NCBI RefSeq assembly: GCF_000754805.1 | Contig: NZ_KN150731.1 | Coordinates: 1,837,559 to 1,901,558 of the forward strand | Origin: Yersinia frederiksenii ATCC 33641 | GTDB taxonomy: Bacteria > Pseudomonadota > Gammaproteobacteria > Enterobacterales > Enterobacteriaceae | Reading direction: 5' to 3' | DNA: 64,000 nt | Part shown: positions 1 through 9,115 of the stretch, piece after piece | Position numbering within the stretch: the stretch's first letter is position 1 | How the letters are laid out: every line of letters starts with the position of its first letter | Notes under the pieces: model-generated | Databases searched by the model: none | Seen by the model: the letters and a program-made list of their open reading frames with translations, nothing else | What the model was told of the DNA's origin: nothing | Translations under genes and position numbers: made by a program

Positions 1-303
1 GCGCGCGAAGAGCTGGCGCTGGTCCCTTTTGAGCCAAAACAATTACGTCCCTCGCGTGAAGAGTGCGTGCGACTACAGGCAATATTGGCGGAAATCGGCA
101 GATTAGGCCCTGCTCTGTATTTATCGAGCCAAAAATCTCCGTCAGATGCTGAGCAACTGCATCGCCTCTCGGCAAGTGGCGACGTTAGCCTGTTTTCTGA
201 ACAACAAACGCTGCATAGTGACTCTTTATGGCATGAGTCATCGCCGATTGAGATGACAATTCAACAGCGTATAAAGCGACTTGAGGAACTTCTGGGAACT
301 TGA
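1..303 (+). CDS. C-terminal part of an unrecognised protein (5' end outside window)
   Basis: The frame is open from the first base of the window to the TGA at 301-303, giving the last 100 residues of a longer protein. The tail is hydrophilic, with a probable helical end rich in Arg, Leu and Glu, and shows no signal, membrane segment or motif that I recognise. It ends just before the TolC-like gene on the same strand (5 bp to the likely start), so the two are probably co-transcribed. A role with the efflux gene, for example as part of an export system, is possible but only inferred from position. Confidence 0.55.
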   Translation, partial: AREELALVPFEPKQLRPSREECVRLQAILAEIGRLGPALYLSSQKSPSDAEQLHRLSASGDVSLFSEQQTLHSDSLWHESSPIEMTIQQRIKRLEELLGT

Positions 304-307
304 TGAC

Positions 308-1819
308 ATGATGACACACGTGGTACTGACGGCCCGGATAGCCAAAATAAGTCTGACTTGCGCGGTAATAAGTCTGAGCATGCTGATAGCCGGTTGTGCT
401 ACCGACCGCTTAGACCTCGCACCCACCTCCTACTCTACCCCTTGGGTACCTGATGGGAATGCCGGAGCCTCTGTCGGCACCAGCAATTTTTCAGTGCCAT
501 CGAATCCGTTAGTGGCAGAGCTGCCGCAGTCTGCGGCAATAAAAAGTGAGCATACTTACTCATTGCCAGAGCTTATCGATATTGCCCAGAATCAGAATCC
601 TGATACTCGCATTGCCTGGCAGCAGGCGCGACAGGCCGCACTTGCCGTGGGCATGGGCGAGGCGGTATTCCTACCGATAATTTCAGCGAGTGTTATTGGG
701 GGTTACCAGAGCACTAGCACCCCTTTACCTTATGCTATTGGCGGTGAGAAGGATCTCAAAACCTCAGGAAGTGCTGTTGTCCCTGCACTGGCATTACAGT
801 GGCTTATCTTTGATTTCGGGCAGCGTAGCGCATTGCTTGAAGCTGCTAAACAGACTTCTTATGCGGCCAATGTGAGTTTTAATGGCATGCACCAGAAGCT
901 GATTTACGATGTTACCCGCACCTATTTCCAATATGGTGCTGCGCAAACTCAGACTCAAATCGCCGAGCAGACACTGAATAACAGTCTGAAGATTCAAGAT
1001 GCCGCGCAGGAGCGTAGGAAAAATGGTATCGCCACGTCAGTAGAAGTCGCTCTGGCACAACAGCAAGTCGCACAATCGGAACTACGCCGAGTCGTGGCAA
1101 AAGGCACTGAACGTGACGCCTATCAGGCATTGCTTGGTGCGATGGGGGTTTCACCCACTTTGGCGATTAAGGTCAGCTATGCTAAGGCTCGGGTCCTACC
1201 CGATGTTGCCAGCCCTCCAACAGAAAGGATGATTCGTCTGGCCCTGTCCCAGCGGCCAGATGTGCTCGCCAGTTACGCAGCAGTTGAAGCGGCCACCGCC
1301 GGGGTCAAAGCTGTAGAGGCTGACTTTTTACCGAAGGTCTATCTTGCCGGGGCTGTGGCTGGGGGCGATGGGCGCTTCGATATTCAAGGTCTACCGGGAA
1401 TCAGCCAGCAAACTTCATCCTCCAGCATTTTAGTCGGTGTCAGTGTTCCGATTTATGATGGTGGAATACGCGCCGCAAGGGTCAAAGAAGCCGAGTCGCG
1501 TGCGGCGGTTGCTGCTGAAGGATTTAAGAAAACGCAGGAATTGGCAGTGCGTGAAATCGTGGTCGCAGCTGATACTTTGCAATCTGCACTTGAATCCAAT
1601 CAGGCAGCATTAAATCTGGTGAAAACCTCGTTTATTGCCTATGACGCCGCACTGGAATCTTACCGCAATGGTGTCGGTACCATCACAGTGGCAAACGAAG
1701 CTGCCAATGGTCTATTAAATGCTCAGCAAATGAGTACCGATGCACACGCCGCCTCGTTAGTTGCCGCCGCTAATTTGGCTTTTGTCATGGGTAAAATGAC
1801 AAATTCTGCAGTGAACTGA
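308..1819 (+). CDS. TolC/NodT-family outer membrane efflux lipoprotein
   Basis: Predicted 503-residue outer-membrane channel of the TolC/NodT (OEP) family, which forms the outer duct of tripartite efflux pumps or type I secretion systems. The N terminus has a hydrophobic signal ending in a lipobox (LIAGC), so it is probably lipidated. Two OEP-type repeats follow: the first begins near SLPELIDIAQ and the second near RMIRLALSQRPDV, with long Ala/Gln-rich helices typical of the periplasmic tunnel. The ATG at 308 (or 311) is preferred because it sits 10 bp after GGGAA and begins the signal peptide; an upstream ATG at 281 would overlap the preceding gene and add a poor N terminus. Its inner-membrane partners must lie upstream of the window. 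Substrate unknown. Confidence 0.85.
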   Translation: MMTHVVLTARIAKISLTCAVISLSMLIAGCATDRLDLAPTSYSTPWVPDGNAGASVGTSNFSVPSNPLVAELPQSAAIKSEHTYSLPELIDIAQNQNPDTRIAWQQARQAALAVGMGEAVFLPIISASVIGGYQSTSTPLPYAIGGEKDLKTSGSAVVPALALQWLIFDFGQRSALLEAAKQTSYAANVSFNGMHQKLIYDVTRTYFQYGAAQTQTQIAEQTLNNSLKIQDAAQERRKNGIATSVEVALAQQQVAQSELRRVVAKGTERDAYQALLGAMGVSPTLAIKVSYAKARVLPDVASPPTERMIRLALSQRPDVLASYAAVEAATAGVKAVEADFLPKVYLAGAVAGGDGRFDIQGLPGISQQTSSSSILVGVSVPIYDGGIRAARVKEAESRAAVAAEGFKKTQELAVREIVVAADTLQSALESNQAALNLVKTSFIAYDAALESYRNGVGTITVANEAANGLLNAQQMSTDAHAASLVAAANLAFVMGKMTNSAVN

Positions 1820-2628
1820 AAATATATTCATATGCTAATTATTCATCGTTTCACTTTAATTGGAATTGAAGCGATGAATTGAAGCTTGATGGCAGGGTTA
1901 TCTGGTTGGCTAGATTTTATTTATAGTTTTTTAAACTGATAATTATGATTTATTCATCCAAAATAAATCGTAATTGATGGTTTTATCCGTTATTTCTTCT
2001 GGTTTTTTATTTTCAAAAGTAGACTATTTGGTGATGTTCAATCAATTGTACCGAACAATGGTCTGACCTATTAGTAAGCTATCTTCATATTATTGTAAAT
2101 TAACTGATTCATTACGATAATGGATATGCCATTTCCCACTTATATTTGTCACTATAAATCTCCGTTTCAAATCACATTTTTTAAAAAAATATTGTAGGAC
2201 GAATCCTACAATTAATTTCCTACAGTATCACTTTAGATTTAATGATATTTTTTTCTCCCTTTAATAACAGCGCGTTATTGTGCTGATTCAAGAAAATTCT
2301 TATATATCAATGTGATGATCTGTTTCTAATTGTTTTTTAATTTTTACATATTGTTACATTTAAGTAATTGGTGTTGGGTGGCTAATGTTTCTAAACTGCC
2401 GCCGCTGGGTATTTAATTGATGTGCTAATGTGTGCGAAAAATACCTGCCAGAGACTGTTTTATGCCATCCGGTGAATGGGTAAGGTTATCTACGAACAAT
2501 TATTTTCTTATTTCATACACCCGAGTTGTCGGTGAATTGTGGATATTGAACCAGACAGCGTAGATTATTTTTACACATCTTCTCAGGAATGGATTTTCTA
2601 AGTTTCCTTCACTCAATAAGGAACGTTG
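1820..2628. other. AT-rich non-coding leader upstream of the T6SS cluster
   Basis: About 800 bp with no convincing gene. It is strongly AT-rich and separates the efflux gene from tssB. The clearest structure is the perfect inverted repeat at 2191-2212, described separately. No sigma-54 -24/-12 element was recognised. The length suggests a regulated promoter with a long upstream region for the T6SS. Confidence 0.6.
2191..2212. promoter_or_regulatory. Perfect inverted repeat resembling an RcsAB box
   Basis: Two 9-bp arms (ATTGTAGGA and its complement) around a 4-bp centre. The inner 14 bp, TAGGACGAATCCTA at 2195-2208, fit the RcsAB-box shape (consensus close to TAAGAATATTCCTA). It lies about 420 bp upstream of tssB, so it would be a distal site or would serve a promoter within the leader. 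Similar sites occur upstream of the fimbrial genes in this window. The function is inferred from sequence only. Confidence 0.4.
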
Positions 2629-3129
2629 ATGTCCTCTTCAAGCTTCCAGAATGAAATACCCAAAGCGCGCGTTAATATTAAATTAGATCTTCACACTGGC
2701 GGGGCTCAGAAGAAAGTTGAGCTGCCTTTGAAATTGTTGGTGATGGGGGATTATAGCAATGGTCAGGAACAGCGCCCACTGTCTGAGCGTGACAAGCTTA
2801 GTATTAACAAAAACAATTTCAACAGTGTTCTGGCTGAGTTCCAACCGAGCCTGAAATTAGCTGTGCCAGACACTCTCGCCGGGGATAACACGGATACAGC
2901 AGTGTCACTGACCTTCCGAGATATGAAAGATTTCGAACCAGAAAGCGTGGCGCGTCAAATTCCGCAATTAAGGGCTTTGTTGGCGATGCGTAATCTGCTG
3001 CGTGACCTTAAGTCTAATCTTCTGGACAACTCTACCTTCCGTCGTGAGCTGGAAAACATTCTCAAAGACGATGCATTGAGTGATGAACTTCGCGCGGAAT
3101 TGGCGGCATTGGCCCCGAAAGACTGTTAA
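2629..3129 (+). CDS. tssB: T6SS contractile sheath small subunit TssB
   Basis: 166-residue TssB/VipA/IglA-family protein. With TssC it builds the contractile sheath that drives the Hcp tube out of the cell. The family signature is visible: an N-terminal KARVNIKLDL strand, ELPLKLLVMGDYS, then FNSVLAEFQP and the C-terminal helical region rich in Leu, Arg and Glu. The ATG at 2629 is chosen over an in-frame TTG just before it because it follows an AAGGAA ribosome site at normal spacing. First gene of the T6SS cluster, 31 bp ahead of tssC. Confidence 0.95.
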   Translation: MSSSSFQNEIPKARVNIKLDLHTGGAQKKVELPLKLLVMGDYSNGQEQRPLSERDKLSINKNNFNSVLAEFQPSLKLAVPDTLAGDNTDTAVSLTFRDMKDFEPESVARQIPQLRALLAMRNLLRDLKSNLLDNSTFRRELENILKDDALSDELRAELAALAPKDC

Positions 3130-3160
3130 TCATTGGATTGGATAGAAAAGGAACATGCTG

Positions 3161-4708
3161 ATGTCTGTACAGGAAAATACTGCGCAAACTAGTGCTACGA
3201 CGGTATTAGAAAAAAATAGCCCATCCACTCAAGGGGTTTATGCCTCACTGTTTGAAAAAATCAATCTTAACCCAGTATCATCACTGACCGAGCTTGATGC
3301 TTTCCAGAACAATGATGCACTGGCAGAAGCTACAACTGACGAACGTGTTACTGCTGCGGTCAGTGTCTTTTTAGACTTACTGAAACAGTCGTCTAGAAAA
3401 GTAGAAAAACTGGATAAAACTTTACTGGATGGCCACATTGCCGCACTGGATGACCAAATTAGTCGCCAGCTAGATGCGGTCATGCATCATCCCGATTTCC
3501 AACGTGTAGAGTCCGGCTGGCGTGGCCTGAAGTTCTTGGTTGACCGTACTGATTTTCGTCAGAATGTCAAAATTGAACTGTTGGACGTGTCAAAAGAAGA
3601 CTTACGTCAGGACTTCGAAGATTGCCCGGAAATTGTCCAGAGTGGCTTATATCGTCACACCTATATTCAGGAATATGACACTCCGGGTGGTGAGCCAATC
3701 GGTTCGGTTATTTCCAACTATGAGTTTGATGCTGGCCCGCAAGATATAGCGCTATTACGCAACATTTCTAAAGTTTCTGCTGCGGCGCATATGCCATTTA
3801 TCGCTTCAGTTGGCCCTAAATTCTTCCTCAAAGATTCCATGGAAGAAGTGGCAGCCATTAAAGATATCGGTAACTACTTTGACCGTGCCGAATATATTAA
3901 GTGGAAATCGTTCCGCGACTCTGACGATGCACGCTATATCGGCTTGACCATGCCGCGTGTATTAGGTCGTCTGCCTTATGGCCCTGATACTGTGCCAGTA
4001 CGTAGTTTTAACTACGTCGAAGAAGTGAAAGGCCCGGATCATGAAAAATATCTGTGGGCGAATGCTTCTTTTGCCTTTGCAGCCAATATGGTGAAAAGCT
4101 TCATCAAAAATGGTTGGTGCGTGCAGATTCGAGGCCCACAAGCTGGTGGTGCCGTGACTGATTTGCCTATTCACTTGTACGATTTGGGCACCGGTAATCA
4201 GGTGAAAATCCCTTCAGAAGTGATGATCCCAGAAACCCGCGAGTTTGAATTTGCCAATCTGGGCTTTATCCCACTGTCGTACTACAAAAACCGTGATTAC
4301 TCTTGCTTCTTCTCGGCTAACTCTACCCAGAAGCCTGCATTGTATGAAACGGCGGATGCGACAGCCAATAGCCGTATCAATGCCCGTCTGCCGTATATCT
4401 TCTTGTTGTCACGTATTGCTCACTACCTGAAGTTGATCCAACGCGAAAATATCGGTACCACCAAAGACCGCCGTTTGTTGGAGCTGGAACTGAACAACTG
4501 GGTGCGCAGTCTGGTCACTGAAATGACTGATCCGGGTGATGATTTACAGGCTTCTCATCCACTGCGTGATGCAAAAGTCACCGTAGAAGATATTGAAGAC
4601 AACCCAGGTTTCTTCCGCGTCAAACTGTATGCCGTACCGCACTTCCAGGTTGAAGGTATGGACGTCAATCTGTCGCTAGTTTCGCAGATGCCGAAGGCTA
4701 AAGCTTAA
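3161..4708 (+). CDS. tssC: T6SS contractile sheath large subunit TssC
   Basis: 515-residue TssC/VipB/IglB-family protein, the large sheath subunit and partner of TssB. Family hallmarks include the block around FQRVESGWRGLKFLVD, the KFFLKDSMEEVAAIKDIGNYF region, the GRLPYGPDTVPVRSFNYVEE segment and the C-terminal EDNPGFFRVKLYAVPHFQVEGM strand used for sheath assembly. The ATG at 3161 (MSVQEN) is preferred over one at 3155 because AAGGAA at 3148-3153 gives it a normal spacer. Length is typical and no defect is seen. Confidence 0.96.
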   Translation: MSVQENTAQTSATTVLEKNSPSTQGVYASLFEKINLNPVSSLTELDAFQNNDALAEATTDERVTAAVSVFLDLLKQSSRKVEKLDKTLLDGHIAALDDQISRQLDAVMHHPDFQRVESGWRGLKFLVDRTDFRQNVKIELLDVSKEDLRQDFEDCPEIVQSGLYRHTYIQEYDTPGGEPIGSVISNYEFDAGPQDIALLRNISKVSAAAHMPFIASVGPKFFLKDSMEEVAAIKDIGNYFDRAEYIKWKSFRDSDDARYIGLTMPRVLGRLPYGPDTVPVRSFNYVEEVKGPDHEKYLWANASFAFAANMVKSFIKNGWCVQIRGPQAGGAVTDLPIHLYDLGTGNQVKIPSEVMIPETREFEFANLGFIPLSYYKNRDYSCFFSANSTQKPALYETADATANSRINARLPYIFLLSRIAHYLKLIQRENIGTTKDRRLLELELNNWVRSLVTEMTDPGDDLQASHPLRDAKVTVEDIEDNPGFFRVKLYAVPHFQVEGMDVNLSLVSQMPKAKA

Positions 4709-4721
4709 GGCAGGAAGCACG

Positions 4722-6059
4722 ATGAAGATTTATCGTCCTTTGTGGAACGATGGGGCCTTTTTGGCCCCGCAACAATTCCAGCAGCAGGCTCGTTGGGATG
4801 CTTATGTGGCAGACAGCGTGGCACATATGGCACTGGCATCTCCATGGGGAGTTATTGATGCGGCCTTCGACAAGGGGTCGTTGGCGCTTTCTCGTTTGAA
4901 TGTACTTAAACTGGTGGTTCGCTTTCCTGATGGCACGCTAATTGATTCTGAACGGGCAGATAACCTGCCTCCTGCCTGCGATTTGTCTGCCGTTTCAGAT
5001 CGTGACGCCGTGGACGTGGTGCTGGCATTACCGCTGCTGTCGGCTAACGGTGGCAATCTGGATGATGGGCAAGACAGCGCGCGCCCTCGCCGCTGGCAAC
5101 AGGAGTGGGTTACCGTACAGGAGCTTGCCGGCCATGAGCGTACCGAGCTGGCGATCATGCGCCACGCAGTCACACTGCGTTTTGCTCACCAGGAGAACAG
5201 CGCCTATCTGACCTGTCCGGTGGTGCGGTTGATACGCAATGCCCAAGGGCTGTGGATGCAGGATGAGAATTTTATCCCACCGATGCTGTCATTGGCGGCA
5301 AGTCAGATTGTGTTGACGGAGCTGGGGGATCTCATTCACCGTCTGCAGGCTCGTCGACGTCGCTTGATGGCAATGCGGCGTGAAAGTAACGAGCGGATGG
5401 CCGATTTCTCGGTAGCTGATGTGTCGCTATTTTGGTTGCTGAATGCGCTAAACAGTGCCGAGCCAGTATTAGTGGAGTTGTATCAGGCACCTTCGCGCCA
5501 TCCCGAACTGTTCTACCGCGAACTTGTCCGCCTTGCCGGTAGCCTGCTGACATTCTCCCTTGAGCATAAAGCTGAAGACATTCCACTTTATCAGCATGAC
5601 CTACCGGAGCAGGTTTTCCCGCCGCTGTTCACCTTGCTTGAGGCTCTGCTCGAAGCCAGTCTGCCATCCCGTATGGTGGCGATTGAGCTGACTCACGAGG
5701 GCCAATTCTGGACCGGTTCTTTGCACGATGCTCGACTGCGTGAAGGGGCTGATTTCTATCTCTCTGTTCGCTCTTCGATCCCCAACCATCTGCTGCAAAC
5801 CCAGTTCCCGCTGTTGTGTAAAGCCGGTAGCGTGGAGGATGTGTCAGATGTGGTCAATGTGGCACTCAACGGTGTGGCGATGAAACCTCTGTCTCACGTT
5901 CCTGCTGCTATCCCGCTACGTTTAGAGAATCAGTACTTCGCCCTTGATCTCAAGGGGGCAGCTGCGCAAGCCATGTTGGATGCGGGTAACTGTGCTTTTT
6001 ACACCCCAGGTTCGCTGGGTGATATCAAACTCGAACTGTTTGCGGTGCTGCGCTCATGA
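4722..6059 (+). CDS. tssK: T6SS baseplate protein TssK
   Basis: 445-residue TssK (ImpJ/VasE) family protein. TssK is a cytoplasmic trimer that links the baseplate wedge (TssE, F, G) to the membrane complex through TssL. The N terminus (PLWNDGAFLAPQQFQQQARWD) is the conserved family start, and the central helical bundle and C-terminal domain fill the usual length. The stop overlaps the start of tssL by 4 bp (ATGA), indicating translational coupling. Confidence 0.94.
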   Translation: MKIYRPLWNDGAFLAPQQFQQQARWDAYVADSVAHMALASPWGVIDAAFDKGSLALSRLNVLKLVVRFPDGTLIDSERADNLPPACDLSAVSDRDAVDVVLALPLLSANGGNLDDGQDSARPRRWQQEWVTVQELAGHERTELAIMRHAVTLRFAHQENSAYLTCPVVRLIRNAQGLWMQDENFIPPMLSLAASQIVLTELGDLIHRLQARRRRLMAMRRESNERMADFSVADVSLFWLLNALNSAEPVLVELYQAPSRHPELFYRELVRLAGSLLTFSLEHKAEDIPLYQHDLPEQVFPPLFTLLEALLEASLPSRMVAIELTHEGQFWTGSLHDARLREGADFYLSVRSSIPNHLLQTQFPLLCKAGSVEDVSDVVNVALNGVAMKPLSHVPAAIPLRLENQYFALDLKGAAAQAMLDAGNCAFYTPGSLGDIKLELFAVLRS

Positions 6060-6709
6060 GCAAAATAAATACATCTGTGGTTGATGCAGTTTTTTATCCC
6101 TGCTGGCTGATGGTTAGCCAGTTGCGTAATGGCCAGGAAATTGAAGACGGTGAGGCTTTGTATCGCCGTGCCTGTGAGTGGATTGATGGCGCACGTGAGA
6201 CGCTGTCACATGCCGGTTTTAGCGAAATTAGCTGTGACCATATGTTGTATACCCAATGCGCGTTACTGGATGAAAGTGTTCTGAACCGCCAGAAGCAGGA
6301 CAGCGGCTATACCAAATGGCTGAAAAACCCACTTCAGGCTCGCTACTTCAATACCCTGAATGCAGGTGAGGAATTGTGGGAACGGATCCGCACTGTGTTA
6401 CAGGAGCCAGCACCGGATACCGCAGTGCTGACCTGCTTTTACCGTGCATTGACCCTGGGATTTGCCGGTCGCTATCGTGAACAGGGAGACGAGCGTAGAG
6501 AAGATGTGGTGCGTAAGTTGAGTTTGTTGGTGCCACCGTTTGCCTCTTCACAGGACACACCGCTGGTCTCGCGCTCACTGCGTCTACGATCCGGGCGCAA
6601 GACTTATTGGGTTTCCTGGGCCGCTGGCGTGGTAATACTGGTCGCATTGTGGTTTACGTTATCCAGCCAGCTTGCGCATATGGTGTCTCAACTGACAGGG
6701 ATACATTAG
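6056..6709 (+). CDS. tssL: T6SS inner-membrane protein TssL (DotU/IcmH family)
   Basis: 217-residue DotU-family protein. The N-terminal cytoplasmic hook domain shows conserved features: AVFYPCWLMVSQLRNG, then YTQCALLDESVLN and an LTLGFAGRY motif. It is anchored by one C-terminal membrane helix at about residues 183-203. In the machine it joins TssM and TssJ in the trans-envelope complex and recruits TssK. It lacks its own peptidoglycan-binding domain; the next gene supplies an OmpA domain. Starts inside the tssK stop codon. Confidence 0.94.
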   Translation: MSKINTSVVDAVFYPCWLMVSQLRNGQEIEDGEALYRRACEWIDGARETLSHAGFSEISCDHMLYTQCALLDESVLNRQKQDSGYTKWLKNPLQARYFNTLNAGEELWERIRTVLQEPAPDTAVLTCFYRALTLGFAGRYREQGDERREDVVRKLSLLVPPFASSQDTPLVSRSLRLRSGRKTYWVSWAAGVVILVALWFTLSSQLAHMVSQLTGIH

Positions 6710-6712
6710 CGG

Positions 6713-8440
6713 ATGCGTGGATTAACACAGTTACTCCTGCTATTGCTGGGTACATGCCTGACACTGTGGCTGATCCTGGGTTTTTGGCCGCTGGGAACGG
6801 GTAGCCGTGTAGCTCTGAGTATATTGGTTGCCATTCTCAGCGGTGGTGTGGGTTATTTCCAGTGGCGTAAGCACAACCGCCATAAAGTGGCTCACGAGTC
6901 CATTGCAGATTCAACGCTGCCACCTGAAGATTTTCAGGGCGCGGTCGTGCTGGTTTGCGGTGATAGCAATGCCCTGTTTTCCTCCTCAGCTGCTTTTCGC
7001 GAAACTCATCAAGGTTGGTATCTGGCGGTGAAAATGCCAGAACAACTGCCCATATTTGCACAATATCTGGCGGCGGAACGTCCGGCACTGATTGCACAGA
7101 TCTCTGTGTTACTGGCCATCGTGCCAGAGCAGCATCAGGATCTGGACGATTTTTCACAATCGCTGCGTGCCTGGCAACGGGCTATCGTGCAGTGCAAAGG
7201 ATGGCTTGCGGGGATCCCACCTGTCTGGCTGGGCACCTGGCTTTCGCCGCCAGTGATTTCATCAACGCAGGCAGAGCGTTGGTACATGGTGACTCCGGGG
7301 CAGAAAGGTATTCAGGTTCAGGAAGTGGGGGCAGGGATGATGCCACTGGTTGAATGGAGCCGGCATCAAGATTCCGGTAACGGTCAGGAAAGATTGAGCT
7401 CGGTATTATGGATGGAAAGTCTTCTCTCCTGGCTTGATGAACATGTGCTGAGCATCCTGACACAACGGCAAGGGGATGTGCCTCCACTGATTCCATGCGC
7501 ATGGGGTTGCTGTTTTACCCCGGTGACGGGGCGTCAGGACAATCTGTGGCAGACATACATTCGTAGCCTCACCACTCTGACCCCGGTGGCTATCCCAGAG
7601 CAAAATGACCTGCCGTTGCCAGAAGTGTTACTGCCTTATCTGCCCCGTCGTCGTGGTGTTTCTCGTCTGATGCAAACTTGGCAGATGGCGGGCATGTTAT
7701 GTGGGGTATTTTTATTATTTGCCCTGCTGGCCTCTTTTATTAATAACCAGCGTCTGGTCCAGAGTGTGGGCGATCATTTGTCACTGTATAACCGACTTAC
7801 CGGTACGCCACACGCCCCTAAGACTCTGGCTCAGCAACAACTGCGTACGGATGCACGCCTGTTGGATGACTGGTTACGCAGTGGTGCACCGATGCGCTTG
7901 TCACTGGGTCTGTATCAGGGCCTACGGCTTAGAGCTCCGCTTGAAATTGCAATCAATAGCTGGACACCACCACCGCCACCAGCACCGGTTATTAACAACA
8001 TTATTCAGGGGCCAAAAACGCTGCGTCTGGATAGCCTGTCACTATTCGATGTGGGTCAATCAATACTCAAATCGGGTTCCACCAAAGTGCTTATCAATGC
8101 GCTGGTCGGGATTAAGGCCAAACCTGGTTGGTTGATCGTGGTTGCGGGTCACACCGATATCACGGGTGATAGTCAGTCCAACCAGATTTTGTCACTTAAG
8201 CGGGCGGAATCGGTACGCAATTGGATGCGCGATACCGGAGATATTCCGGAAAGTTGCTTTGCCGTACAGGGTTATGGCGAGAGTCGCCCGCTGAAATCTA
8301 ACGATACGGAAGCGGGCCGTGCGCTCAACCGCCGTGTCGAAATCAGTCTGGTACCTCAGGCCGATGCCTGTCGCCTGCCAGGCATAAAAACAGCGTCACA
8401 GGATGAAAGTGACGTATCAACTCAAGAAATGGAGAAGTAA
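6713..8440 (+). CDS. T6SS-associated OmpA-domain membrane protein (TagL-like)
   Basis: 575-residue protein, 3 bp after tssL. There are two membrane helices at about residues 6-28 and 32-48, a long middle domain, a third membrane helix near 325-345, a proline-rich linker (PPPPPAPV) and a C-terminal OmpA-like domain from about residue 437. That domain has the peptidoglycan-binding pattern GHTDITG...LSLKRAESV...NRRVEI. The likely role is to tie the membrane complex to peptidoglycan, a job done by TagL or by evolved TssL in other systems. Assignment to the T6SS rests on position and domain; the middle domain is not recognised. Confidence 0.88.
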   Translation: MRGLTQLLLLLLGTCLTLWLILGFWPLGTGSRVALSILVAILSGGVGYFQWRKHNRHKVAHESIADSTLPPEDFQGAVVLVCGDSNALFSSSAAFRETHQGWYLAVKMPEQLPIFAQYLAAERPALIAQISVLLAIVPEQHQDLDDFSQSLRAWQRAIVQCKGWLAGIPPVWLGTWLSPPVISSTQAERWYMVTPGQKGIQVQEVGAGMMPLVEWSRHQDSGNGQERLSSVLWMESLLSWLDEHVLSILTQRQGDVPPLIPCAWGCCFTPVTGRQDNLWQTYIRSLTTLTPVAIPEQNDLPLPEVLLPYLPRRRGVSRLMQTWQMAGMLCGVFLLFALLASFINNQRLVQSVGDHLSLYNRLTGTPHAPKTLAQQQLRTDARLLDDWLRSGAPMRLSLGLYQGLRLRAPLEIAINSWTPPPPPAPVINNIIQGPKTLRLDSLSLFDVGQSILKSGSTKVLINALVGIKAKPGWLIVVAGHTDITGDSQSNQILSLKRAESVRNWMRDTGDIPESCFAVQGYGESRPLKSNDTEAGRALNRRVEISLVPQADACRLPGIKTASQDESDVSTQEMEK

Positions 8441-8443
8441 ACC

Positions 8444-8935
8444 ATGGCAATTCCAGTTTATCTGTGGCTGAAAGATGACGGCGGTGCGGACATTAAAGGC
8501 TCCGTCGACGTTAAAGATCGTGAAGGCAGCATCGAGATCGTGGCACAGGAACACAACCTGTATATCCCGACGGACAACAACACCGGCAAGTTGACAGGGA
8601 CCCGTATTCATACCCCATTCCTGTTCACCAAAGAAATCGACTCTTCCAGCCCGTATTTGTATAAGGCTGTAACCACCGGTCAGACCCTGAAATCTGCGGA
8701 ATTTAAATGGTACCGCATTAATGATGCAGGCCAGGAAGTTGAGTATTTCAACACCAAGCTTGAGAACGTGAAACTGGTGAAAGTTGCGCCGAAGATGCAT
8801 GACATCAAAGATCCAGCTAAAGAGAAACACAATCACCTCGAAGCGATTGAACTGCGTTACGAAAAAATCACCTGGACTTACAAAGACGGCAACATCATTC
8901 ATTCCGATTCTTGGAACGAACGTACTACCGCGTAA
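8444..8935 (+). CDS. hcp: T6SS tube protein Hcp (TssD)
   Basis: 163-residue Hcp-family protein. Hexamers stack to form the secreted inner tube, and effectors may ride in its lumen. Conserved strands are visible: the start MAIPVYLWLKDDGGADIKGS, HTPFLFTKEIDSSSPYLYKAV and the end EAIELRYEKITWTYKDGNI. It has a strong ribosome site (GGAGAAG) and is directly followed by a strong terminator, an arrangement that fits high expression. Confidence 0.96.
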   Translation: MAIPVYLWLKDDGGADIKGSVDVKDREGSIEIVAQEHNLYIPTDNNTGKLTGTRIHTPFLFTKEIDSSSPYLYKAVTTGQTLKSAEFKWYRINDAGQEVEYFNTKLENVKLVKVAPKMHDIKDPAKEKHNHLEAIELRYEKITWTYKDGNIIHSDSWNERTTA

Positions 8936-8941
8936 TACCTG

Positions 8942-8976
8942 CAGCAGACGGTTTGCCGTCTGCTGTTTTTGTTTTT
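8942..8976 (+). terminator. Rho-independent terminator after hcp
   Basis: A 10-bp GC-rich perfect stem (CAGCAGACGG with its complement) and TTTG loop, followed by TTTTTGTTTTT. It lies a few bases after the hcp stop and about 140 bp before clpV. It should end most tssB-hcp transcripts, so clpV and later genes need read-through or a promoter in 8977-9115. Confidence 0.88.
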
Positions 8977-9115
8977 GCTGAGTCACTGTACGCGGTGGTT
9001 CAGCAAAAATTAACAACCCTTTGATGACCTTATGGGCCTCGGTTTCCTTATTTAGGATATGGCTATGGGCGGTAGCGTGCCTGACAGGGTAAATGACACA
9101 CAAGGAAGAGAGTTT

